From assembly GCA_023512255.1 (NCBI GenBank), contig JAILZY010000143.1:1-6126 (forward strand): a stretch of DNA of 6,126 bases. The letters are read 5' to 3'. The position numbers and the translations under genes were made by a program. This stretch comes from a bacterium (GTDB lineage: Bacteria > SZUA-182 > DTGQ01). Shown piece by piece: positions 1 to 5,257 of the stretch. The notes beneath the pieces were generated by a model that worked only from the letters and a program-made list of their open reading frames with translations, was not told the origin of the DNA and searched no databases. Positions within the stretch are counted from its first letter, which is position 1, and each line of letters opens with the position of its first letter.

Positions 1-70
1 TGTCTTTTACCTCAATACCCTTACCCTGCGGCTTATCTCCTCCTCCTAATTTAAACATGGGGAACATCTG
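1..70. repeat. Terminal inverted repeat, left copy
   Basis: These 70 bases are an exact reverse complement of 6053-6122. The match stops abruptly on the inner side, at base 71 against 6052. Read toward the left edge on the minus strand, the repeat holds an open frame from an ATG at 67-65 that runs off the window. The same strand also has a GGAGGAGGAG purine tract. The identity is directly seen. Whether it is a mobile-element end, a dispersed repeat that broke the assembly, or an assembly fold-back cannot be told from this window. Confidence 0.9.
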
Positions 71-87
71 TACAATTGCTTTCTCTC

Positions 88-116
88 TTGACTTTGTTGA
101 TTAAATTTGCTAAACA
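88..116 (+). promoter_or_regulatory. Candidate sigma-70 promoter for the CBM48 gene
   Basis: TTGACT at 88-93 matches five of six bases of a -35 box. It is followed 17 bases later by TAAACA at 111-116, a weak -10 that matches three of six. The predicted leader before the gene at 174 would be about 50 bases. The -35 is good and the -10 poor, so this is a tentative call. A TATTAT at 131-136 is an alternative -10 but lacks a matching -35. Confidence 0.35.
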
Positions 117-173
117 TCTCGATTGAGATATATTATAAGACCTTAAATCCGTTGTCTTTTCAAGGGAGGACCA

Positions 174-500
174 ATGGCCACTAACAAGTCATCATTATCG
201 TCATCAAAATCCGCATCAAAAACCACAACTAACCGTCCTAAGAAAAAAAGGGTTATCTTTACCTTTTACTCACCTCAGGCTAACAATGTTTCTTTGGTGG
301 GTGATTTCAATAACTGGGATTATACCCAGAGCATGAAGAAAGACAAGGACGGGACCTGGAAGGCAAAACTGGAGCTTGAGCCAGGCAGATATGAATATCG
401 TTTACTGGTCGACGGTGAATGGCAAAATGACCCGAACTGCCATAATCTAGTGCCCAATCAGTTCGGAACTCAAAACTGCATTCTGGAGGTTTCAAATTAG
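174..500 (+). CDS. Stand-alone CBM48 / AMPK-beta-type glycogen-binding domain protein
   Basis: A 108-residue protein made almost entirely of one carbohydrate-binding module of family 48, the early-set domain found in isoamylases, branching enzymes and the AMPK beta subunit. Residues 1-26 are a Ser/Thr/Lys-rich, probably disordered basic tail. The domain spans about 27-107, with the signature VSLVGDFNNWD (39-49), YEYRLLVDGEW (73-83), the DP pair at 86-87 and NQFGTQN (95-101). Trp48, Trp83 and Asn101 fall where AMPK-beta contacts glycogen. There is no catalytic domain, signal peptide or membrane segment, so a cytoplasmic role on glycogen or another alpha-glucan is inferred. The start is supported by AAGGGAGGA at 162-170, only four bases from the ATG when measured from GGAGG. 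The gene is monocistronic: an intrinsic terminator follows 25 bases after the stop. No glycogen enzyme gene is adjacent in the window, so its partner is unknown. Such single-domain proteins are common in environmental bacteria. Confidence 0.9.
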   Translation: MATNKSSLSSSKSASKTTTNRPKKKRVIFTFYSPQANNVSLVGDFNNWDYTQSMKKDKDGTWKAKLELEPGRYEYRLLVDGEWQNDPNCHNLVPNQFGTQNCILEVSN

Positions 501-525
501 AAGATAAAAAAAATCAATAAGCTGT

Positions 526-561
526 AAAAATGCCTCCAGGAAATAAAGGAGGCATTTTTTT
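526..561 (+). terminator. Rho-independent terminator after the CBM48 gene
   Basis: A 12-bp perfect stem (526-537 with 548-559) encloses a 10-base loop. Its core is TGCCTCC/GGAGGCA, and the 3' arm runs into seven T residues at 555-561. On the opposite strand the stem is followed by five T residues, so it may also stop transcripts arriving from the dNTPase gene on the right. Confidence 0.9.
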
Positions 562-735
562 ATTCTCTTATTCTCTATGCTTTTGCACTTTTTTCCGAAC
601 CCTTGATTTTACTGGATTTGCTATTATGAGGTAATTTTTAAAGATTTCAAGGCGTTAAGAAATTTCTGCAAAAGTGTAGTTATTCTCTATCATTCTCTCC
701 CGACTCTAAGTGGTTTTCTCACCAATAGTGGCCTT
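562..735. other. AT-rich convergent spacer, no gene seen
   Basis: I see no coding potential on either strand between the terminator and the compound palindrome. The heptamer ATTCTCT recurs four times (562, 570, 682 and 692). An 8-bp inverted repeat, CTTTTGCA at 580-587 and TGCAAAAG at 667-674, brackets 79 bases. Neither forms a recognisable RNA or regulatory element. Confidence 0.5.
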
Positions 736-738
736 TTC

Positions 739-826
739 GCTAACAAAGTGCGCAAGCTCGGCGGCCCTTATGGCCGCCCCCCTACAATTGATAGCGTAAT
801 TGATCCGCTGCGCACTTGTGTTACGC
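739..826. repeat. Compound palindrome: GC-rich hairpin nested in long bulged arms
   Basis: The outer arms 739-754 and 809-826 can pair over 16 bp with only two single-base bulges, at 818 and 824. Their core AAGTGCGCA/TGCGCACTT (746-754/809-817) is perfect. Nested inside is GGCGGCC-cttat-GGCCGCC (760-778), followed by a run of C. Next to that is AATTGAT, directly repeated at 786-792 and 798-804. The element is markedly more GC-rich than its flanks. It lies 56 bases past the stop of the minus-strand dNTPase gene but lacks a T-tract, so it is not a classic terminator. The layout suits a small non-autonomous mobile element or REP-like palindrome. Read on the minus strand, the boundaries GCGTAAC and GTTAGCG also resemble the outer boxes of an integron attC site, but imperfectly. 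Confidence 0.6.
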
Positions 827-882
827 AGATAGAACCATTTATTTTATTTCCTCATCAATATTACTCCCGCACTCTTTTCAAC

Positions 883-2094
883 TCATTCTATTTCCAGGCC
901 AAAGGAGGCAGGGAAGAAAGACTCCCTAAACTGACGGTTAAAAAATTCATCAGTCATGCCACTGATAAAATCAACTACCATTCTCTCCGAGGAGGTCGTG
1001 GTGAAGTAAACAGGATCCATCTGATCGAGAAAGAATTTATAGATCGGTGAACTCGTTCGCTCCTCTTTCAGGTCACGAAGATAAGTGTCGAATAGTAGCT
1101 CAAACATCCTTTCTATCTTGCTATTTTGTGACTTTATTCTGGGATTGAGATAAATGGCTCGGTAATTGAACTCCTTAAGATCCTCTAAAGCCTCAAACAT
1201 CTGAGAGCTCAAGCAAAGATAATCCTTATCGAAGCTATTTTCAATCAAGTCAAGAACTAGGGCATTGATGATCGTATCATTCCGGTTGCCTAACACCTTG
1301 ACTACTCTGCTTGGAATATCCTCCCGGCGGATAAGCTTGACCGTAATGGCATCCTCGATATCACGGCCAATATAGGCGATGATGTCGGCAATGCGAACCA
1401 CCATACCCTCCAGGGTCATGGGACGAAACTTGCGGCAGAACTCTTTCTCAGCCATCCCCCGCTGATAATCTTCCAGGAATGAGTCCCAAGTTTTGTGATA
1501 ATCGGGCCGCAGAATCTGACTTTCGATCTCTCCGTTATGACACATGATTCCATCTAGCACCTGGAGAGAAATATTAAGGCCATGCCCTCGGTTTTCAATC
1601 TCTCGTAGCAGCCGAACACCTTGAAGGTTATGATAAAAGTGGCCGATTCCGTGCCGGAGGCATAGCTGATCAAGGTAGCTTTCCCCATCGTGGCCATAGG
1701 GGGCATGCCCGATGTCATGTCCCAGAGCGATTGCTTCGATCAAATCCTCGTTCAACCTAAGACATCTGCCGATGACCCGAGCGATCTTGGAAACAAACTG
1801 CACATGGAGAACCCGGTGGGTAATATGATCATTTTCAAACAGAAAAAAAACCTGGGTCTTATCAATGTATCGGGAATAGGCTAGGGAGTGAATGATCTTG
1901 TCAGTATCATGGAAAAAGACAGGGCGGATGTTCAGAGGATCGGCAATTTTTTCTCTCTCCGGCTCCTGCCGTATTCCTGATGAACTTTTGCAAGCATAGG
2001 GAGAGAGAGTTTTTTCCTCTCTCTGCTGATTATTTTCGATAATTTCCTGAGCGATCTCAGGATCAAGCTGAGAACATCCTTGCGCTTTATCCAT
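883..2094 (-). CDS. HD-domain dNTP triphosphohydrolase (dGTPase-like)
   Basis: A 403-residue cytoplasmic HD-superfamily phosphohydrolase of the dGTPase/dNTPase type, which splits dNTPs into nucleoside and triphosphate. Residues 1-48 are a variable polar extension. The family core begins near 58 and includes the SRYIDKTQVF segment (74-83). Predicted metal ligands are His97 (in DHITHRVLHV), the His126-Asp127 pair in GHDIGHAPYGHDGE, and Asp237 in RIADIIAYIGRD. His130 and His135 match the conserved catalytic-site histidines, and HNGE at 186-189 is also typical. After His97 the usual Glu of the HSLEV motif is replaced (HVQFV). The rest of the site looks intact. The start is an ATG preceded only by a weak GAAG. 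A small hairpin (2099-2113) sits just upstream, so initiation may be inefficient. The next in-frame Met is far inside the domain, which supports this start. It lies 45 bases behind the P-II-like gene and is probably cotranscribed with it. dGTPases balance dNTP pools, and some act against phage. Substrate preference cannot be read here. Confidence 0.9.
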   Translation of the reverse strand: MDKAQGCSQLDPEIAQEIIENNQQREEKTLSPYACKSSSGIRQEPEREKIADPLNIRPVFFHDTDKIIHSLAYSRYIDKTQVFFLFENDHITHRVLHVQFVSKIARVIGRCLRLNEDLIEAIALGHDIGHAPYGHDGESYLDQLCLRHGIGHFYHNLQGVRLLREIENRGHGLNISLQVLDGIMCHNGEIESQILRPDYHKTWDSFLEDYQRGMAEKEFCRKFRPMTLEGMVVRIADIIAYIGRDIEDAITVKLIRREDIPSRVVKVLGNRNDTIINALVLDLIENSFDKDYLCLSSQMFEALEDLKEFNYRAIYLNPRIKSQNSKIERMFELLFDTYLRDLKEERTSSPIYKFFLDQMDPVYFTTTSSERMVVDFISGMTDEFFNRQFRESFFPASFGLEIE

Positions 2095-2098
2095 CTTC

Positions 2099-2113
2099 TA
2101 GCTTCTAAAGCTA
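2099..2113 (-). promoter_or_regulatory. Small hairpin at the dNTPase ribosome-binding site
   Basis: TAGCTT and AAGCTA (2099-2104 and 2108-2113) form a 6-bp stem with a 3-base loop. The stem ends four bases before the dNTPase ATG, where the Shine-Dalgarno should be. Only the weak GAAG between stem and ATG remains as a ribosome contact. It has two G-C pairs, so it would be only mildly stable and any effect is speculative. Confidence 0.3.
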
Positions 2114-2139
2114 ATGAGATATTTAATCTCTTTTAAGCC

Positions 2140-2481
2140 CTACCAGGCCAACTCCTCAAACTGAATTCCTTTCACTAAACTTACAGGGACCACGAATAGC
2201 AGGCCGGTTCCTGGTTGGTCAAAATCAATTATTCCCTCAAGCAGAGCGATGACATCTTTTAGCACCTGATCATTTTGAATCACTGAGAAGATTACCTTGT
2301 TGTAGTCTGAAGTCTTGATTGATTTTCGCAGTGCAGCGAAAATCGGAATCCGATAGGCCAAGGTTTTGCCCATACCCACGCTGTCAACAATAGTCGCACC
2401 GGTAACTCCTGCCTCTACGAAGGCTTCAAGCACTTCATCCAAAAGTTCCTCTTTATTCAATACCAGAACCAAAAGATGCAT
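2140..2481 (-). CDS. P-II-like small signalling protein
   Basis: A 113-residue protein with the ferredoxin-like fold pattern of the P-II (GlnB-like) superfamily. It has a hydrophobic first strand (2-8), an acidic helix with LDEVLEAFVEAGVTGATI (14-31), a central loop, and a closing QPGTGLLFVVPV stretch (89-100). That stretch mirrors the nucleotide-binding PGTGKIFVLPV loop of P-II. The region matching the T-loop (about 35-58, SVGMGKTLAYRIPIF) is divergent and lacks the usual uridylylated Tyr context. It is therefore unlikely to be a canonical nitrogen regulator. P-II relatives form cytoplasmic trimers that sense ATP/ADP or other small ligands and control a partner. The obvious neighbour is the dNTP triphosphohydrolase 45 bases downstream, but that pairing is inference. 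The start is supported by GAAGGA nine bases upstream (2491-2496). A near-consensus promoter lies at 2582-2610. Confidence 0.75.
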   Translation of the reverse strand: MHLLVLVLNKEELLDEVLEAFVEAGVTGATIVDSVGMGKTLAYRIPIFAALRKSIKTSDYNKVIFSVIQNDQVLKDVIALLEGIIDFDQPGTGLLFVVPVSLVKGIQFEELAW

Positions 2482-2581
2482 CCATCAAGTTCCTTCTTTT
2501 TTAGCAAGAGGCCAATCGCCAATTTACCCATAAAGCTAGATCCAGAATATTTAAATAAATTATTAATATATTGATATCTTC

Positions 2582-2610
2582 ATTGTAGATAATCGAATCT
2601 CTTTTGTCAA
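2582..2610 (-). promoter_or_regulatory. Near-consensus sigma-70 promoter for the P-II-like/dNTPase operon
   Basis: On the minus strand TTGACA (2610-2605), a perfect -35, is followed by exactly 17 bases and then TACAAT (2587-2582), five of six matches to the -10. Transcription would start near 2575. That gives a leader of roughly 95 bases, very AT-rich between 2545 and 2580, before the P-II-like gene. The promoter makes the operon independent of the porin gene upstream. No clear operator palindrome overlaps it. Confidence 0.8.
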
Positions 2611-2620
2611 TGAAAGAAAA

Positions 2621-2640
2621 CTCTTACCATGGAGTAAGTC
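2621..2640 (-). terminator. Weak possible terminator after the porin gene
   Basis: CTTAC and GTAAG (2623-2627 and 2634-2638) form a 5-bp stem around a 6-base loop. On the minus strand it is followed by AG and then a T-rich tract (TTTTCTTTC). It lies about 80 bases beyond the porin stop and just upstream of the next promoter, a sensible place for a terminator. The stem is short, so this is only a suggestion. Confidence 0.3.
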
Positions 2641-2717
2641 TCTCTTTTTGAATTGCTGGATTGGCCTGCCTGAAAAAGGGAAGGGTGGTAAGTCGTGGCT
2701 TGTTATGCCTGCCCTGT

Positions 2718-4085
2718 TTATGGAATCACAAGGTGGAATCCCATAATATAGCTGTCTTTTCGGTCGCTGGGATCTTTCAGGAGATCATCACTGGTATGAG
2801 CCCAAAAGCCCAAAAAGCTCAAGGTATGGGTCTCAGCTTCCCGAATCCTGATCCCAAAGCCCAAGGTTAATCTTCTGATCGGATCTTGGCGGCCGTCATT
2901 ATCCCTCCATTGGCTCCAGTTGCCAATGATTGAAAATTTTCTCCTCAGGCAGAAAGGTGTGTATTCAAGATCTATATTGATCGCCCGATAGTCAATAATG
3001 CCGACCGCACCTTTTCGGATTATATCAATCAAATACCTCTGGCTGGCCTGGCTATAGCCGTAGGTAGAAATATCGTTCGGATCAAGCTCTCCCTCTCTGA
3101 ATCCTCTCCGATACCAGCAGTAGGCGCCCTTCATTTCTAGATCACCTAAATCCAGCCGATTCCATGACAGTTTTTTAACTAAAGCGGTTTGTAATTCAAC
3201 GACATCGAAAAGCTCTTTTATCGGCGTAGAGTATTTTTTCCCCGTATAGGCTAGTCCCCTTAGGCTAAAGAGGTCCTGCCCATGGTTGAGTCGATATGAT
3301 ATTCGACTACTGCCGCCAGCTCCACAGGCGCTATTGGAGTTGGTAACCGCATCACCTTCTCCATTAGTAAATAATAGGCTAAATTCGGCCCATGCGTTTG
3401 GACCTATGGCGGCCGTTTTATCCCATCTAATTCCTATATCGCTGCTGGGGATCAGTTCACTGTCTATGGCTCCGATACACAGATAGCGGTAGTCGTAGAA
3501 TCTATCTATCTCAAAGATCGTTGGCACAATGCCGATCTTATAATCACCAAGGGTGTGATGGCGATAATCAAGATAGCCAAGCCTGAGGGAAACCGGCTCC
3601 TCTCTTGGTCGATAGCAGTTGGTTAAGCTGAACTCATAGTCATAATTTCTAGAAAATTCACACTTTTGAGACCTTAACCTACTTTGGAGATAAACAGTGA
3701 GGGTATCCTCGATTCTTAGTTTTAATCCTAGATCAGCAATCAGGTCAAAGCCTGCTTCGTTTCCGCTGCCTCGGTTTCTTCCATTGTTATGCCAAAAAGG
3801 CTTGAGAACCAGATCAGGATCAAAATTTTCAATGCCTGAGGCTCGGAAGGGAATTTTTTCTTCTTGAGACTTCAACCGCAACTTTAATTCGCTGATTTGG
3901 GCTTCGAGAGCTGTGAGTTGCTCTCTCAAGTCGGATGGGCTATCTGGTTGCAAGCCAGATGAATTATCCGTCTGCTGCTGCTGAGCATAAGCAGAGTAGT
4001 TAGCATAAGTCGGGCTGGGAATCAAGGCCAACGGAATTAGGGCCAGTAATACAGCCAGTGTCAATATTAAGTTAAAAAGCTTCAT
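2718..4085 (-). CDS. Outer-membrane beta-barrel protein, putative porin
   Basis: A 455-residue exported protein. A classical signal peptide occupies about residues 1-28 (MKLFNLILTL, a long hydrophobic core, then SPTYA before the probable cleavage site). After a Gln/Ser-rich linker comes a short coiled coil at about 53-77 (LREQLTALEAQISELKLRL). That arrangement is usual for trimeric porins anchored to the periplasmic side. The remainder is alternating polar/hydrophobic strands rich in Tyr, Trp and Arg, as in a beta-barrel. Oddities are six cysteines (142, 157, 203, 254, 323, 379) and a C-terminus ending in Ile-Pro, not the usual aromatic residue. The substrate is unknown; anion, sugar or general diffusion are all possible. 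I chose the ATG at 4085 because it begins the signal peptide. An in-frame TTG at 4121 would add 12 residues, and neither start has a good Shine-Dalgarno. The gene stands alone, well separated from the genes on both sides. Confidence 0.8.
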   Translation of the reverse strand: MKLFNLILTLAVLLALIPLALIPSPTYANYSAYAQQQQTDNSSGLQPDSPSDLREQLTALEAQISELKLRLKSQEEKIPFRASGIENFDPDLVLKPFWHNNGRNRGSGNEAGFDLIADLGLKLRIEDTLTVYLQSRLRSQKCEFSRNYDYEFSLTNCYRPREEPVSLRLGYLDYRHHTLGDYKIGIVPTIFEIDRFYDYRYLCIGAIDSELIPSSDIGIRWDKTAAIGPNAWAEFSLLFTNGEGDAVTNSNSACGAGGSSRISYRLNHGQDLFSLRGLAYTGKKYSTPIKELFDVVELQTALVKKLSWNRLDLGDLEMKGAYCWYRRGFREGELDPNDISTYGYSQASQRYLIDIIRKGAVGIIDYRAINIDLEYTPFCLRRKFSIIGNWSQWRDNDGRQDPIRRLTLGFGIRIREAETHTLSFLGFWAHTSDDLLKDPSDRKDSYIMGFHLVIP

Positions 4086-4128
4086 AGTTCTTTTGGGGAA
4101 AAAGTAGTTTTTACGGCTCAATTTTTAG

Positions 4129-4160
4129 TTAGGAGTATAGAATATTAGGAGTATAGAATA
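4129..4160. repeat. Perfect 16-bp tandem duplication upstream of the porin gene
   Basis: TTAGGAGTATAGAATA occurs twice back to back (4129-4144 and 4145-4160). On the porin (minus) strand each unit contains TATACT, five of six matches to a -10 box, at 4139-4134 and 4155-4150. The porin promoter may therefore be duplicated or adjustable by copy number. No good -35 precedes either copy at 16-18 bases, so the promoter role is uncertain. Confidence 0.7.
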
Positions 4161-4340
4161 TAGTAAGTTTAATCTATTAGCCTATAATCGAATAGTTAAC
4201 CAAAAGAGCCGTTTATTACATTAAAATTGTACGAATTTAGGGTAATCTATTATGCTTTATTATGTTTATAAATATGCTTCTTTTAATCTATTCGGCAACT
4301 ATTGTTGAACTCTTGGGAAAAAACCGGGGGAAGGTCCTAC
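4161..4340. other. AT-rich divergent intergenic region with a repeated 9-mer
   Basis: No gene is seen here. TAATCTATT recurs at 4170-4178, 4243-4251 and 4284-4292, all in the same orientation (AATAGATTA on the porin strand). The spacings of 73 and 41 bases are close to whole helical turns. This is compatible with a regulator or bending site upstream of the porin gene, but in AT-rich DNA chance is possible. Confidence 0.35.
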
Positions 4341-4401
4341 TTCTCCTCTCTTGCACAAAGGAGAATAAATTTCAAGAATGCGAGAAGCTAGGAGACTAGC
4401 T
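4341..4401 (+). other. Two stem-loops in the region upstream of the small-protein gene
   Basis: The first stem pairs TTCTCCT (4341-4347) with AGGAGAA (4359-4365) over an 11-base loop and buries an AAAGGAG Shine-Dalgarno-like tract. The second pairs AGCTAG (4386-4391) with CTAGCT (4396-4401) over GAGA, a GNRA-type tetraloop. They could form a structured leader if transcription starts upstream of 4341, but I see no convincing promoter there. Confidence 0.35.
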
Positions 4402-4539
4402 ATTCGCCAAGGGATAAACTTTGAGATAAAACTTCCAAGAAATGAGAGCTTAATGCCAATGCAAATTTTGCATAGCCCTATTGGTTATGGTAAATTATTA
4501 AAAGTAAGGGGGCTAAGGGAATGGGAGAAGATAAGGTAA
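4378..4539 (+). CDS. Possible 53-residue leader ORF
   Basis: This is an ATG-initiated frame of 53 codons, basic at its N-terminus (MREARRLAIRQG), whose stop overlaps the start of the next gene by 19 bases. An AAGGAG tract lies about 14 bases upstream of the ATG, which is rather far, and is buried in a stem-loop. The overlap would allow translational coupling. The downstream gene's likely promoter lies inside this frame, and I recognise no family, so it may be chance. Confidence 0.2.
   Translation: MREARRLAIRQGINFEIKLPRNESLMPMQILHSPIGYGKLLKVRGLREWEKIR
4459..4496 (+). promoter_or_regulatory. Promoter with palindromic operator candidate over the -35
   Basis: TTGCAT (4468-4473), 17 bases, then TAAATT (4491-4496) form a reasonable sigma-70 promoter, four of six matches in each box. 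Transcription would start near 4503, leaving a short leader that holds the Shine-Dalgarno of the gene at 4521. The -35 box is the right arm of a perfect palindrome, ATGCAAA-T-TTTGCAT (4459-4473). That is the right place and symmetry for a dimeric repressor site. Confidence 0.5.
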
Positions 4540-4826
4540 AAAGTTATCCCAAGAATCGGTATTTATTTCTTTTTTCTTCTTTCCTGTTGGGCATGGCTAA
4601 GGCTTTAGATCTGGGAAATGTTTTATCAATATCTCCCATAGCTAGATCTGCCATAGCTAGCCCGTGGGGTCGTATTTCACATTTCTCTATCTCTTCTAAT
4701 GAAGCTCCTGAAAGGTTAGATTATCAGGCTATTAAATCAGATTGGGAAATGGTCGGAAAAGATTTACAAATTGCTATATATGAATTTGATAAGCAGCAAA
4801 ATAAAGAAAATCGCGTAAAAATTTGA
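4521..4826 (+). CDS. Small hypothetical protein with N-terminal hydrophobic segment
   Basis: A 101-residue protein of unrecognised function. A basic start is followed by a short hydrophobic run at about 14-25 (YLFLFSSFLLGM), which could be a membrane anchor or an uncleaved signal. After it comes MAKALDLGNVLSI (25-37) and then a low-complexity Ser/Ala/Pro stretch. The C-terminal third, from DYQAI (67-71) through SDWEMVGKDLQIAIYEF (73-89), is a charged amphipathic helix. The pattern SDW-x2-VG-x-DL-x2-AI resembles small unnamed proteins I have seen in diverse Gram-negatives. That is recollection, not a named family. Support for a real gene is AAGGGGG about eight bases before the ATG, its own promoter at 4468-4496, and codon use that gives a protein-like sequence. 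Two copies of CCATAGCTAG (4636-4645, 4651-4660) fall in frame and give the repeated Ile-Ala-Arg/Ser. No terminator is obvious downstream. Confidence 0.6.
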   Translation: MGEDKVKSYPKNRYLFLFSSFLLGMAKALDLGNVLSISPIARSAIASPWGRISHFSISSNEAPERLDYQAIKSDWEMVGKDLQIAIYEFDKQQNKENRVKI

Positions 4827-4881
4827 AAAAAAATAGTCAATTGAATAAGAAGCCCCATTCATTATCCAAATCTCAAAATGA

Positions 4882-5107
4882 ATCCGAGCAGCTAACTACA
4901 AATCGAGTCAACCTTTGCCACAGTGCAGCTGAGAACGGCTAAGGTACGCAACTGTTTCTCTGCCAAGACCGCAGCCACTATGGCTTTCCAGCTCTGTAAG
5001 TGTGCACAGAAAAGATGGATTCGTCTACACAGACCTAAAAATTGGCTAAAGTAATTGAAGGGGTAAAATTCGTCAATGGGGCAGAAATTGATAGGATCGC
5101 CGCCTAA
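4882..5107 (+). pseudogene. Decayed C-terminal fragment of an IS256/mutator-family transposase
   Basis: Conceptual translation gives IRAAN (4882-4896), then in a shifted frame IESTFATVQLRTAKV from 4902, MAFQLCKCAQKRWIRL, and HRPKNWLK up to 5048. A single-base loss then moves the frame, which continues VIEGVKFVNG and ends with a TAA at 5105-5107. The order of NPIESTFATVR-like, AQKRW and EGVKFVNG blocks is the conserved C-terminal tail of IS256-type (mutator) DDE transposases, normally about 400 residues. Everything upstream of the tail, including the catalytic residues, is missing, and at least two frameshifts are present. It is therefore a dead relic. It adjoins the hicBA pair and marks this side of the window as a site of past insertions. 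Confidence 0.8.
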
Positions 5108-5111
5108 TGCT

Positions 5112-5135
5112 ATACACAACATTTGACAATAGCTC
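5112..5135. repeat. Possible remnant of the IS256-type right terminal repeat
   Basis: Just after the transposase stop lies ACACAACATTTGACAATAGC (5114-5133). A TTGACA-containing end at this distance from the stop is what an IS256-family right end would look like. The matching left end is not in the window, so this cannot be confirmed internally. Confidence 0.3.
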
Positions 5136-5257
5136 AAATACTAATCATGAGATATACATAGAGGGAACCTCCCCAAATTACGGAGAGATAGAAAAGGGTA
5201 TTTTCAGGGCAAAGTTAATCATTTAAAAGGGGCAATCTTTAATCTAACATTGTCAAG

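Noticed and set aside
307-495. Open minus-strand frame opposite the CBM48 gene
   Set aside because: It is antisense to a well-supported domain.
748-1050. Open plus-strand frame of 100 codons
   Set aside because: It begins in the compound palindrome with a GTG and mostly lies opposite the end of the dNTPase gene. The translation has no protein-like pattern.
1690-1884. Open plus-strand frame inside the dNTPase gene
   Set aside because: It is antisense to the HD-motif region, which is clearly the coding strand.
2661-2870. Open plus-strand frame over the end of the porin gene
   Set aside because: It overlaps the porin antisense, has no ribosome-binding site and has a low-complexity end.
3286-3486. 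Open plus-strand frame inside the porin gene
   Set aside because: It is wholly antisense to the barrel region, with no supporting signals.
4086-4121. Upstream TTG start for the porin gene
   Set aside because: It would add 12 residues before a standard signal peptide and has no Shine-Dalgarno; the ATG at 4085 fits better.
4892-5137. Open minus-strand frame of 81 codons
   Set aside because: It is antisense to the transposase relic, whose conserved blocks are recognisable on the plus strand.
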